Positions 50,401 to 63,543 of a stretch of 64,000 bases of DNA are shown piece after piece. Source of the stretch: Pezizomycotina sp. ARF18 (lineage: Eukaryota; Ascomycota); contig AZLU01000037.1 in assembly GCA_002224055.1 (NCBI GenBank), positions 180,010 through 244,009 on the forward strand, in the 5' to 3' direction. The position numbers and the translations under genes are program-made. The stretch's first letter is position 1; every line of letters starts with the position of its first letter. The notes under the pieces were generated by a model, which saw nothing but the letters and a program-made list of their open reading frames with translations, was not told the DNA's origin and made no database searches.

Positions 50401-53400
50401 ATCCAAACAAAACGCACTCGACTATCACTCAACAATTTATTTAGTTTTTTTTTCCCTTTTTCTCAGACATACCTAATAACTTCAGGATAATCCTCCTAAA
50501 AGACCTCGCTAGGCTCTCGCTTCTGATTTTTATTATTCGCTACGAAAGAAAAAGCCATGTGGATCAGGGAGGGCCTCGAGCATCTTCGTCCGTTTTGAAA
50601 TTTCAACTTGGACCGACTTCGACCTGAAAGCGAGCCTAGAATCCTAGAAATCTTCATTATCATGCGATATGCAACGATATTGGAAACGAGAAAAGAACAA
50701 GTAGTCTAACTAGATGTGAGAATTTATTGCTTCATGAGGGTTGAGATGTAATTCTAGACTTGCAGTAGTGCGAGGCCTCCAGACCTCCTCGTGCAGATTT
50801 TTTTGCATTATCCTCGAGAAGGGTGGTCACCGGTCGTTCCCCGGCGGTGATAATGAACCGTTTTCCCTCCACACCACCTCGGGGAAAGAGGGGAAGAGTT
50901 CCTAGATTGCCGTACTCTTCGAGCAAACCAGGAGTGGGTTGCTCAGATGGCCCAGCGCTCACCGCGGCACTGTGAAAGGTTGCTAGAGGCGTAATGCTAA
51001 GCTCACAGACATGAGGATCATGACGACAAGACTGCAAGAAAGAAAGGAGGAAGAAAAGGTGGGTGTAGTAGATCAAACAATGATGTAGTGCAGATATTTG
51101 TGCACACTGTAGGCTCCAAACTCAAGCACACCCGTTTAAATTTGATTCATTATTATTAGGGTGATTATAGGTATATATATTCTTACCTCTTGAACCAAAT
51201 ACTGGTAATATTATCCAATTATTCTTCTTATATCATTACAAAAAGCTTTGTATACTTAAGTAAGCAAAATTAATCTATCGGAAGAGTCAAGTATAACATG
51301 TCTTGATCTCAAGGACGGTATAAACACTAACAATTTATAGCCGACATCTTCTCGATCATCCTCTGCACCTCAAAGCTTACTGGTTCTATTTGTTTTTTAA
51401 AATTGCACATTTCAACTTCAAAATCTCATTTGTTACCCTAAATGTAGGACAATTGCCTGCTTTTGCTTTTGCATGAAGAAAACGGCTCAAAAAGAAAAAC
51501 TTTTGGTTTCTAGGCATCGGAGTCAACCAATTGTTACCCGACTATCGCCAAATCTCCAGCCAATACTATTCTTGCATATCTGCATGGACTAGATATACCC
51601 TGGTAAGAAGCCCTCATTAGCTTTTCTTTTCATATGCACTCTGCAGCTGTGCAGCTGCAAGCGAAGTCTTTCTCGATTCTCAATGGTTCACTTAAATTTT
51701 GTACTTGCACTAGTTTTTTTTTTGGCACAATTAAAAGCTTTTGCAGTAATAACCCTTTTGTCAATTCATTGGATAGCTTATTATTGGAGAGTTTTGCTAT
51801 CGGCGATACGTTCGATCATGATTTGCTTATCGTCATTACGCCTCAATTTCAGGGAAAACGGCTATCTGGATTCTGCTCGGGGCAGAATTTCCACTTCAAC
51901 AGCTCGCAGTTACAATATCGAATACATCCTTCATCTCTACAAACCATTGAGCGTGTGGCAGCGTAGTCGACCAAGTTAAGCTTAGAGAGTATCACAAAAA
52001 TTTAAAACGTGATTTTGAGCGGAAGCTAACCCCGGGGCTGTAGAATACAGTGACTATCGGTTGCTTGAAATTGAACAAAACGTTACACAACATGAATGCA
52101 TACCGGTTCAATTGTTCGTATTATCCTTACCGGTAAAAGCTCAATTAACATTTTCTGACATTGAAGCCCATCTTTCGTTTCCTTTCATTGGAAAGCTAAT
52201 AGCTAGGCGAAATCAAGAGCTTAGCAAAACACTTACAGGAGTATAAAAAGGGCGAAGGAGAGATACATGTTCACCGTGTTCGCGGTCTACGCTTACTCAC
52301 ATAAAGACCTCATTCGCACTCTCTCTATGATTAAATACGACCCGTGACATTCACTTTCTAGCTCATGTCCAGCAAGAGGACGGAAAGTAAGTCCTTTCAT
52401 AGATTTGCTTTTCATTGGTTCTTGAATACTTCTATAGCTATGAGTTAAGAATACCTACTTGTGAGAAGCTTCTAGCCTGCTCCCCTAAAAAAAAAAAACC
52501 GTGAAAGCAACTAGCGTCTTTCACGAACAGGAACCCGCTTAGCTTAGCTTTCCTCGTGCGAAATGGTAAGGGTTCCTAGTCCTAGAAAAACAGGACGGAG
52601 CCGTCGATAGCTATAATACTTCTAGATTTTCGCATGCATGTCGGGCCCCCCCTGTCAATGGTTTTTTTCTGTGCAGAGGACTTTGGATGTTGGACGCTAG
52701 ACGAACTCGGATTTTATCCGAGCTGCATATCGGACGTACGATTGCCGAATAAATACCTAGGATCCCTAGTTCATAGTATCTAAAAGCTCGAATGAATACA
52801 CGTATACACTGGCAGGATCTCTTTCCTATGAAATGCATAAGCCCGTTTTTCGCTTCCTACTAGAAGCTTCAGGTCGGTATAATCTCCGAGTAGGCGTACG
52901 TCGGCAAACAACGCCATAAAATGCAAGTTAAGCTATCTACAAGGTACTCAACGCTCGAATACTTGACGTTCCTCAAAACCGCCCCCTACCCTAGCTTGCC
53001 TAGGTGAGAAGCTACAGCTTTCAGCTTTCTCGAAGGATAATGCTGATAAACCATTTGTTTCGAAACAAAATCAAGGACTATGCACAGCCAAATCGCCACC
53101 CTTAGCCGGACGTTCTCAGAAATGTTAACAGGTTAAGAAACTTGGTTCTCGGATTTCTCTTCCTCGCATTCTCCAAGAGAGAGCGCCCTTTGCCGTTTAC
53201 CGAAAAGACGATTGATTGCTATAACCATGTCTACCCCAGTATTATCCCGCGAGAAATGATCATACTCATGGCCAGGTCCACTATATATCTCGAGATCTCG
53301 GATAACACAGCCATCTTCAAGAAAAATTGGAGCTCTGCGTTTCAAGGAAAATCTCGTGACCAGAACTTTTCGCCGAGTGGTTTTTCGCTCCTTCTCACAT

Positions 53401-53575
53401 AATACTTCAGCCAGTATAAACCCTCCTCCGGACCTTTTCGAAATTTCAGACCGATTCGAAATAACTAACGCACACTTTTCGGATACCGGCGATGCTAGTC
53501 GTCTGCTGACAGACCTCGTCTTATCTTACCACTTCGCAATCGCTATCATAAGCGAAATATCAAAACTTCTCGCGA

Positions 53576-53606
<31 letters not shown>

Positions 53607-55370
53607 CCTTTGGAAGGATCATGGTCCGTTGATCCTTCGACTCCGCCGGCCGTACGAACAGCAAGACCTTTCGTGTTTCATCGTTCGATTTGTTCTTCAA
53701 ACACGCCACTTTTCCATCCCCTTTCACCTATCTTATTAACGTTCGTGTTACTCCTCATTTTATTATTTTATCTAGACGCAATCGCGCAATGCGCTTGCCA
53801 TACAAGAAACAATACCGTGACTTCTCCTCGCAGCCATGATTTGTACCGGCACGCAAACTCGAACGGAAACCGAACTCCACAAACAACATAACCAAAGATC
53901 CCTGACGGGTTCGCCGTGATGGGGCACACCATCATGATTTTTTTCCTGATCTTTTTCTTTCCTGGCAATATGTTTCACTTGATACACACTGCCATATCGC
54001 CCCACAGTTTCTTTTCCCACTGAGTATTCCTTGATTTTAGTTTATTAGCCTAGCAAACCATTCTTCAGGCGAAGGTTCCCTTCGTATTTGGTCTATAATG
54101 GAACACCAAGTGCCTTAGTTAATAGTCTTCCTAGGTTACACGCGGTACATTATCCATTCTAATGTTCCACGCAATAGAAAAACTAGCCATTGTACGTCGT
54201 CCCCACTCCCTACCCCACCCCTCCGAGCCGGGGGGGGGGGGCGAAATACACGCCGCCAACGCGATTAGCGGTATAATCCTTTATCTTTTCTCCACCTTCT
54301 TCCCCTCTCCCACCCACCCATCGGCTCCCCGAGCTGCCCAGGCCCTTCCCCACACGAGCTACTTCGTACGAATTCCGTTTAACCAAGTTCTTACCAGAAC
54401 AAGGAAAGAAAAGGAAAGTTTTTTACATGCAGCGTGTATGCTCCTAGCTTAAGCTGACTTTTGTTAGTAGCTATAAACCGTCACAATCTCGCTTTGGGGT
54501 AACTAACCACTAGCCCCGCGCAATTCCAACTTTCTTTGAAGAACTTTTAATCTCTCATCATGATGAAATTTACTACCTAATAGCGGCTAACGTGCTAATA
54601 AGCTCACTTTGCTCCGCTCCTCATATCTTTTTCGTCCGGCATTGTACATCGTTTCTATCCCCCCCCCCCCCCCTCTGCAGTTCCAACTTTTGGAAAACGT
54701 TTAATTGCTCATCATGGTGAAATTACTTTTTGTTACATATAGTTAGCGGCTAACGTGCTAAGCTTTGCTAGCTTTAAATCTTCTTTCCCTCATTCTCTTT
54801 TCACCCCACATATACCCCACATATCGCACCTTCTCGCCATTGCAGCCTGGCTCTTCTTGCGTCGTTTGAAACATGACATATTTTCATGAAAGAAATAAAG
54901 AAAGGTTTATAGGCAACGCCGTCGCTAGGCAAGACATTCACGAAGGAAGAGGAAGAGACGAATGCTCACAAGGATCTGTTCCGTTGCTTTGATATCAATG
55001 TTGATTACATTCGTAACCTTTCGGAAAACCCGTATATCGTCATCTTTGAGCTTCAAATATTATTATCAAGACGAACTGGCGCTTGGAACAGAATATTTCG
55101 GAGATATGGTTTTTTCTTTCGATTCATTTATCGTATTGATCGTTGGGGTATATAAATTTTACATGATACAAAAAAAAATAGTGTTTCGCAAACGGAATAT
55201 ACACATCGAGAAAAGCAAGCCACAGGCAATATACAATCAGATCACTCAGTATTTAAAAAAGAAAAAAAAAAAAAAAAAAAAAGAGAAACTAACATCATCG
55301 GAAAACGCTTAAAAGATACTAAGTCTCGATCGCCTACCGAAGCCGATCTGATCTAGAAAACAAAAAGTCG
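46962..55370. other. Gene-poor degenerate region
   Basis: Over 8 kb with no open frame that looks like a conserved protein. The longest (47731-48159 +, 142 codons) and those at 51634-51966 and 53356-53739 have random composition or homopolymer translations. Between about 48650 and 49750 the + strand is strongly purine-rich. C14 and G13-type runs occur at 48483, 50199, 54231 and 54660. It probably consists of old mobile DNA, but no family could be named. Confidence 0.45.
54521..54761. repeat. Diverged tandem duplication
   Basis: 54521-54598 and 54680-54761 share TTCCAACTTT, TCTCATCATGATGAAAT-like and TAGCGGCTAACGTGCTAA blocks, about 160 bp apart, each followed by Leu/Ser-codon-like pyrimidine-rich sequence. 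C14 separates them. Confidence 0.7.
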
Positions 55371-56739
55371 CTAAATGTGTCCGTTGGAAAATAAGGGAAG
55401 GAAAAAAAAAAGAGGAGGATTTTGCCTAAATTCACGACGGCGAGAAAAAAAAATGAAAAATGAAAAATGAAAAAGTAGGGGCAACTTCAGGCGCGAAAAC
55501 AAGAAAGAAAACAAAATAATAAAGAGAAGAGGAAAAAAAAAAAAAAAAAAACCTGAAAACAGACGCTGGCGTATATTGTTATAACGCTCCTTATGCATCA
55601 AGCGCAAATCAAGGCACGAAAAGACCAAAAAAAAAAAAAAAAAAGAAAAAGGCGTGTGAAAAAAAAGTATTTTCGTTCGGAAAAGAGAAGGAAAAACCTG
55701 GTATATACTTGTAAAGCTACTTACAAAGAAAATAAATCAATAATAATATAAAAAAAAAAAAGATAAAATAGCTGTTAAGGCAAAGTGAATAACTACTTTT
55801 TACAGCGGAGATAAAAAGCGAGAATAGTAAAAGTACTACTACAAGTACTGTCGAATTTGGGAATCCGTGCACTTAAAAGAACAAACAAACAGTGGCAAAG
55901 GATTTCCCCTTTTGCATTTATTTCATCGCCTAAGGCGAAAAAATAATAAGAGAGAGAGAGAAAAAAAAAATATTATTTGCATTTTGTGCAAAAAATTACC
56001 AGCAAGCAAGGAAAGACAAGAGAATTGGCAAAAAAATTACAACTTAGCAAAACTTTTTTTTTTTTTGGTAAATAATGTATAACTTTTCCGGGAAAAATTT
56101 TTTTTTTTTTTTGAGGATTTACATTTTTGCGAAATAAAAACATTAAAACTATACTACTACATTAACGTCAAGGAAAAGGACACAGAAGGAAGACAGAAGT
56201 AAATTGAAGAAGTATAGCTATTTTGACAAACTAAAATTTTTTGTGAGAGTCTGAAGCAGGGTGCTTGCGCAGCGATAATTTATTGGCTTAAAAAATTTTT
56301 TTTGTTTTTTTTTTTGGTCGCGGGTGCTTTGCGAAACGGCGAGAAGAAACAGCAAAAGAAGAAAAGCCGGGTAATTTTTGAAACGTCGCAAAGCTCGCAG
56401 AATAGAAAAAAGAGACGTGCGCAAGCCAAAAATTTATAAAAAGTTAAAGCATTAAAAGTCGATATAATAGAATAAAACGGCTGGAAGGGAGTGTTAAACG
56501 CTGCAATTTTTTTTTCTGGATGTTTTGCTGTTAACAATAGATGAGACACTTTGCGGAGACAACTTGAGGCTAGGGAGTGTTCGTGTTTTAAGAAGCTGCG
56601 AAATTTTTTCTTTTATACACTCAATGGGTTAAGGACTGTGGGTATTTTTCAAAGCAAAAATAGAGATAAAACTAGAAAGCGAATTTTCCATTGACAACTG
56701 ACTTTGGTATTTTTTTTTTTCCTTTTCTTTTCCAAACAA

Positions 56740-57231
56740 AATGAGATGTCATATGCAAGTTATATAAATTTACATAGAGTATATAGCAGCAAGCAGCGCG
56801 AAAGAGAAATGAGCAGAGAGATAGAAAATGTACAAAGAGAATGGTTGCCCGATGGTAGTCTCAAAGAGTATGAAAAGCAAAAAGAGAAAAATTCAACGCT
56901 AAAATGCAGCAACAGGAAAACGAAACAAATAGGATCATGAGAAAGGAAAAAGGGTATGGTTACAAAGAGAAATTCAAACTCCTACTTGACATGACTGTCC
57001 GCCCAGATGTTAAAAATATAAATGGTTGGTTATCAAAATGTGATGATGGTATATGATGATAATGCCTTTATAAATGCCTTTCCCCGAATCCATAGCAAAA
57101 TAAGAAAAATAAAAAGTTTTATACAGGTTGTGAAAGAAACTAAAAGACTAAAATGTAACCATAATGCATTGAAAAAATTTTTAAAATTTTGGTATGACAT
57201 GTTGAAGAACCAGCTCGTGACGTCGTTATAA
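56740..57231 (+). CDS. Doubtful AT-rich coding stretch
   Basis: Three overlapping + frames give a Lys/Asn-rich but not simple-repeat sequence: SREIENVQREWLPDGSLKEY, then KEKFKLLLDMTVRPDVKNIN with GWLSKCDDG, then FINAFPRIHSKIRKIKSFIQ and LKKFLKFWYDMLKNQL to the stop at 57231. The mixture of Trp, Cys and Pro with amphipathic helices is more protein-like than nearby sequence. Base use (mostly A) differs sharply from the GC-richer genes, so it could be a horizontally acquired or decaying gene, or just an A-rich chance reading. No start or splice site is certain. Confidence 0.25.
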
Positions 57232-57402
57232 AAAAAAAAAAAAAAAAAGATGAAATGAAATTTGTTGTCGAGGAGTGCGAAAACTCGGCGTGTTCTGAAG
57301 AAGAAAAAAAAGGTGTGCGGGTAGAATTGAAGGGTATATGGGTTGGGCGGAAATGAAACTTTCGTAGAAAGCTTGAAGGCATTGAGGGGAGTTGAAAGCA
57401 GC

Positions 57403-60301
57403 TCAAACCATCTTGCCGTTGATTACGACCTGAGCCCAGACTTCTTCTGCTTGATGGCTTTGGCAAGCATCAGCTCGCGCATCCAGTCGATCCTCTCTTC
57501 GCGGCTGGCGACCGCAAAGTGGTGCTCCTTTCCGGTCTGGCAGCCTTCTTAGCGTCGCTGCTGGGCACCAGCTGGAAGGGGTAGTTGCCATTCGAGTCCT
57601 TGAGCTTCTGGCTGCCACCGGCTTTGAGGGCCTTCATGCCGTTTTGGAACTTGTTGCTGCCGGAGCGTTGCAGACGATGGAGTAGTCCTCGATATCAATG
57701 GTGGTAAGGACCTCCTGGGAGGAAGGGCTCTATAGATGGTCATCTTCGTTCCGCGGAGTTCCACGCGATGAGTGGTCCAATCGTGGCGGAAGAAGTTGTT
57801 GGCGCGCTTCTTCATTTCGCCGCTGAAGACGCGGTCGCTTGGGGAAGGAGGAGATGACTCGGCGGAGTCATCTTCCCAGTCAGCGTCCTCGGTGACGGTC
57901 TTCATGTGCGACTTGGCACCTCCGGAAAGCGAGTCTTGGAGGAAGCGATCGATGGCGCGACCTGCTTCGCGCTGGGGGCTTCGTGCTAGATTTTGTGCTA
58001 GCCCTCTTAGTGGCCTTGGCGCCGACGGTCTGCGCCCGCGAGAGTTGCGAGTGAATAGAAGGGGTTTGCGTCTTGGTAGTTGCCGAGCGCGTGATAAGAG
58101 TCGGAGCAGGATCAAATGCGCGGGGCTAGCATAGGGCTGAAGATCGTCTTCAGAAGTGCCCGGCCGCACGAATCCAGCTGTGACTTGACCAGGAACCATG
58201 TTCCCAGGAGCCAGATGGATCGGGGCAGGGACAGGGCGCTGCTGGTGGTTCAGCGATTGGCTACGCCTAACACCAGGGCGATTCTGGGCATTTCCAAATC
58301 CCATATTTACTGCCATGCTCATGGCCCTTTGCTGCTCGGGCGAAGGGGAGAGAGAAGAGGAATATTCCTGGGAGACATGACAGACTGGGAAGCAAAGTCC
58401 GGGAAGTGCTCTGTTTGCCAGTTCCAGGCGGACTCTGTACCCTTTCCTCCAAGTTTGGAGATGCTGGAGGGTCAAGAACTTGTTGACCTGTTCATGTGCC
58501 GAGACCATGGCAACCTTGCGAAGCTCGTCCGCCTTGAGCTGAACATCATTCTTGGCCTTGGGTCCCAATACGTCGCTGGAAGCGCACACAGACGGTGCCC
58601 ACCTCGGCGAGTCCGGAACTTGCATAGAAGCCCGGCGCCCAGCAATGATTGAGCCGGCAACGGAGGTGGTTGCAAAGATCTCGACCATGCGAGGTGTTGG
58701 AGAAAGAGGAGTAGACGGGATGGAAGCAATAGACATGCGAACCTTTCTCTTGGACAGGCGGGATGCAGCAAAGCCCTGAGGGTGGGCCTTGTCACCTTTG
58801 ATGCTGCTAGCTTTAGAGCACGTCGACCTCGCGCCAGCGGATTTGGCAGAGCCGGCCGGTTGGCCAACAACACCTCCGGGCACCTGAATCGAGCCTCGAC
58901 CTCCTGCGACGGGTGCGGAGGCTCTGGTTCCGGGCAACTTGAAGAACCTCTGTTCCATCGTGAAAGAGCGTGGGCTACCAGAGTTAGTGCTGCTAACGTC
59001 TTCGTAATCCTCCGAAGCCGAATCCTCGATTTCCGACTCGGGTTCTTCTACGGGGATGGTGAGCTTCGCCAAGGCGAGTCCCTTCCTTTGTTGGGCTGGC
59101 GACCATCTGAACTCCCTCATTTCCAGGAATTCTTACCGAGAGGGGCCAGCCATAGAATCGGTCGATTGGCGGACGGTCGGGGACGAGTGCAGAGACGTGC
59201 TCCTGCTAAGGTTGGATTCGCGTGACTTTTTAGATGCTTGGCGGGAGAGCAGGGGCGGGTATGTCCAATTTTTGGGGCGTCTCCAAAGCCGCCATCGCGG
59301 CCGGGGGAAGTACCACCCAGATTCGGCGACTTGCGGAGGTGGTTAAGCTCCGACATGAGCTCCACCTTCTTACCAAACGACTGGATATCCAGTTCTTTCA
59401 AATCTTCCCACTGTAATTCCATCAGGATGCTCCCGAAATATCATTTTGGCGGAACTTCTCAATCAGAGAATCGTCGAAACCGAGGCTCATCAGCCAAGCG
59501 CAGACATCAGCCGTCGACCAATTCTCCACCTCTTCAATGTTAGTTTCTTCCAGAGCGGTGGAAATGACGCTCATTGGACGCTCTTTTAGGTCCAATTCGA
59601 GGTGCTTGTTCTGATAAGGTGCTGCGGACGCGTGTAGAGCGAGATCTGACGAGTACGAGCGTTTCGGGGAAGGGTGGATTTTGATGGGAGACATTTGGAC
59701 GAGTTCTTCGTTTGGTTGGAAGTCTGCTGCCGAGGAAGACGAAAGAGAACGGAAAAGATGAGGACCTCGTGGTCCCATAATGGGTCTGCTATCTGCCATA
59801 CCCATTTCTCTCGCGGTGTAATCGACCGGTGGTGTTGTCGGCGTTCGAACTTCGTCGCATGACGAGGCGGTCTTGGTCCCATCCTGCAAAGGCTTGAAAA
59901 GTCAGAAAATAAATATCTTTTGGAAAGGGAAACAATTCACATCGAAATATTGTCAACTTTACTGTTACTTACGGAACCGACCGAATTTCTCTCTCCTCCT
60001 GTAAGCCACGAATTCATCTTCTTGGTCTTGCTGTAAAGATCCTCAAACTCATCATCCCCGCTTTCTTCTTCTGCGTAGGCGTCTTCGGCAAGGTCCATAT
60101 CATCGTACCGGGAATAATTATATACGGGGCTTTGTTAACTCTACCATGGGCACCACTCTCGCATTCATACTCAACCACGGAAGAGGAGATTGAGGTGGCT
60201 TCGGAAACTGGTCGTGGCTTCCTCGGCGCTGGTGTGGATGTGAGGCGAGGGATCACCGAGGAGTGCAAAAATTGGTGCGAGTGCTGCTGCTGGTAATCCA
60301 T
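57403..60301 (-). CDS. SAM and PH domain protein (Boi/Pob1-like)
   Basis: Cortical polarity-type scaffold of about 935 residues. The N-terminus from ATG 60301 is low complexity (MDYQQQHSHQFLHSS) and acidic (DEFEDLYSKTKKMNSWLTGG). An 89-nt intron (59884-59972, GTAAGT...TTTGCAG) follows. A SAM domain lies at about 59529-59345: NWSTADVCAWLMSLGFDDSL, IEKFRQNDISG, then LMELQWEDLKELDIQSFGKK. A long Ser/Pro linker runs to about 57900. The C-terminal PH domain is at about 57835-57440: FFRHDWTTHRVELRGTKMTI, TTIDIEDYSIVCN, REERIDWMRELMLAKAIKQK, ending AQVVINGKMV. Known: Boi1/Boi2 and Pob1 carry SH3-SAM-PH and help Cdc42-dependent growth and exocytosis. No SH3 domain is visible here, so this belongs to the SAM-PH subset or has lost it. 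Single missing G/C bases explain the breaks at 59432-59434 and 57435-57437. Confidence 0.87.
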
Positions 60302-63300
60302 TGCAGCAAACTCTTGTTGATAGGTTCTTCTCGATTAAAGAAGAACTCTTTCGATGAATAAAAGGAAGGAAAGAAAACTTCCTAAGGTCAAGTACAGAGG
60401 ATTTTCTCGCGTTCCACAGACGGTACCTACGGTGTGTGTTTCGCGAGGAGGTGGTGGCGGAATGTCAAGGGGGGTGGGCGGGTGTAGGGTATTATATATA
60501 TGGGACGGATGTGAGGGGTGTTGGAAAATTTTTGTTGGTGAAAATTGTGAAATGAGCAAGAGAGATTTCAGGGCGATGGGTGAGCTGTTCGAGAACGTCA
60601 CGGGTGGCTTGTTCAAAAAAGAAAATAATAACGAGAGAGTTGGAGGATGAAGTGTTAGGAGGAGGAGGAGGAGGAGGAGGGGGAAAAAAAAGACGTTAAA
60701 GCTTGCAGAAAAAATCAAATAAAAAAAGCTATTGCTTCGTTATTCTTTTTCCCCGACCGACTTCTTTTTCAGAACAAAAAATAAAATAAAATTACTCTCT
60801 CTCTAAGACCCGAAATTGATCGAGTTATCTTGACCCAGGGCGAACGAGGGTGTTGAAGTACTTTTCCTTTTCGAAAGAAGAAGGCGAGAGAAAAAGGAAA
60901 AAGGGTTTTCTTTTTTTTTTTTTTTTTTTTGGCTCTTCTTTTCTTCTTTTGCGATAGTGTTTAGGAAAAAAAAGTATGGTATATAAAAAAAGAGCTTATC
61001 AGAGAAGAGAGCAGCGAAATCTTCTACACCGTACTATAGTGTGTGTGCGTAGGAACCAGGAGCCTTTTTTTTCCACGGGGAAGGTGTTAGAAAATGCTAG
61101 GAACTTGTTACTGTCCTAGGCGCTGAGAAGACTGGGGGCGCGCTTCTTAGGATAGTATTGGATGTATAGATAGAAATCATGCACCCATGTGCTCGTACCA
61201 ATATTAGAACTCCAAGGAGGAGGAGGAGGACTATCTTTCTCTCTGTTTTTTAGTGAGGCGGACGATATGGAGGAGTAGTAAAAGTAAACGTTGGCCCTTT
61301 TTGCCAGCGTCTCTACTCTTTCCCGAATGGCCAGGCAAAGAGGGTTAAAGAAAAAAAAATTAAAAGCAAAAAGTCGTTTACTTTTTTTTTTAAGGCTTTT
61401 TGCTTTTCAATAGTCGTATATTAATTATTTTAATATTTATTTTTTGAAAAAAAAGAAAAAAAAAGAAAATCCAGGGCCAAAAATAAGATAAAAATTATTA
61501 ATAAAGAAATAAAAAATAGTATAAAAAATAATAAAAACTCTTTTCTTAGTTCTTTCCTTCGTTGCCCGAAATATTATTTATTTTTATTCCTTTTCTTAAT
61601 TTATTCTCTAATAGTTTCCTATTTCTGTGTGGGAAAAAACTTACTGGTACTTTTTTTTCGAGGCGGGGATAATTGGATGGTTGGGGTTGAACCGTGGTGG
61701 GGTTTTAGGCGCCCGACGTTCAGTTGATTCACTTGCATGGAGCCAATCAGATCTTTCCTCGGGTGAGACTTTCTTTTTAGTATATTCTTACTTAGAAACA
61801 ATGTAACTCCGAGTCTTTCCCTATTCTTTATTTTTGGGGAAATCTCCTGCTATTCACCAGAGGGTTTGCCAAGTAAGGCTAGGAGGAAGACCAGTATGGA
61901 TGAGCAGGTTAAATGTCGACTTGCAGCGGTATAAGCGTCGAAATATATCGACCATGGGGTATACGAGAATACGAGCGGGGATCGCAATAACCTCAATCTG
62001 TTCTTATTACCGAGTCCTTCGAAAAGCATAGGCACTGAATCAAAGGAAAGCTTCGTCATATGAGCGCGAGGTCGGTTATACGCTTGACACGATATAGTCT
62101 TAGGCATGAGAACACAAGCTCAACGAACCGTACCTGATCAGTCTTCATCCGATGAGATATAAAGAAGAGCGAATAGGTACTTCTTGGAGCTAACTCAGAA
62201 GCCGTTTCCTCCTGCTCAGGCTTCGTTAGCGAGAACTTCTTTTTCGCGTGCGATCTATACACAAAATCAAGGAACGATAGTCAGATACTAAGTAGCCAGA
62301 ATTTATAATAAAAAAAAAAAAAAAAAAAAAAAAGGGTGGAAGAAACCGAAAAATTAAGGGTTTTTTTTTTTTTGGGCTAGATCAAAATAAGGAATAAAAA
62401 AATGAAAATAAATAGAAATTAAATAATAATAATAAAGGGAATAGTTAGAACTAAGGTCTTGAAAAAGAAAACATGGCCGGGCGATTATATGCAAGTATCT
62501 ATTCCAAGACGTTTTTTGGGCGGGCCCTTGTAGCATTCTGTATGTAGCCTTTTTGTCAAGGTTGACGATATTTGGTAACCCCACGTTGCTAGAGCTAATG
62601 TGCTTGTGTGCAGCACTGAGCAAGCGGTCCCGCTTCCAAAGTCCGTTAAGTGAATTTATTCCCCAACACGTATGAAAAAAAAGGTACTTCTATTTTTTTG
62701 ACTTTCATATATAACGTAATGGTGTTTCTGCGGGCCGCCGCGATGATGAGGTATATTACCGACGCAACGAAAATCCTTGACCATCGGTCAGCAAATACTG
62801 AAAAGAAGCGCGGCGAATATAGAGAAATAGTATAGGATGACAGACTGAGATCAAATATGCGAATTTACCCTCAGCGACGATTTTCTTTTCCTCTGAAATT
62901 GTTACTTCAGAGCCAGGTCGACTGAGCAGCAAGAAAAAATGAAAAGTTGTGCGAGATAACCTGAAATGAACTTTGCGACAAGGAATTTGGGTCAAGCTAC
63001 ACCCTCCTCTAAACAGCGCGTTCAGGCGCAATAATTTTCTCCACTCTCCATTTTCCCCTCTTTCTCTTTCATAATCGAAGGTGCAAGCACTCGAGAGCTT
63101 TTCAGAGCACACCTTAAAAAAAAAAAAATGTTAGTCTGTCAAGCTGAGCTAGAAAAATGGTATTACGCAGGGTCAATGTGATTATCGGTCGAGATGAAAG
63201 TAATCATCACGCCAGCTGTTTCGAATGTGTGAAATTTTTCTTTACGCAAACATTCGCTGTGGTCTCCTCACAATAAGTACCTGTTCAAAAGAAATGGAAC

Positions 63301-63543
63301 TCAGATGCTTATTAGCTATTTGCCAAAAAAAAAAAAAAAAAAAAAAAAAAGGAAAGGGAAGGAAACCAAAACTTCACTTTGAATGAAAAAAGTTCTTCTT
63401 TTGCTCTTTTTTCCTAGAAAAAAAAAAACTGCAGTAGGATTACTTGTGCGGGTGCTGGAACTTTTCCCGATTCCGCCGCAAAACTAGCTTCCACGTGCGG
63501 ACCTTGTAAAACCCGCAAGCCTTTCCATCCCACGATATCCTAT
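60302..63543. other. Gene-poor region downstream of window's last gene start
   Basis: The left part is the SAM-PH promoter, with GA-rich tracts (GGA repeat at 60658-60680) and T20 near 60910. The rest is AT-rich with A23 to A26 runs (62310, 63325). Open frames of 60-118 codons lack any domain or splice context. Confidence 0.5.

Noticed and set aside
142-60301. Programmed frameshifting as a biological explanation for the many frame changes
   Set aside because: The breaks occur in unrelated genes and in a tRNA, always at G/C runs and without a shared slippery site or stop context. Assembly deletions explain all of them more simply.
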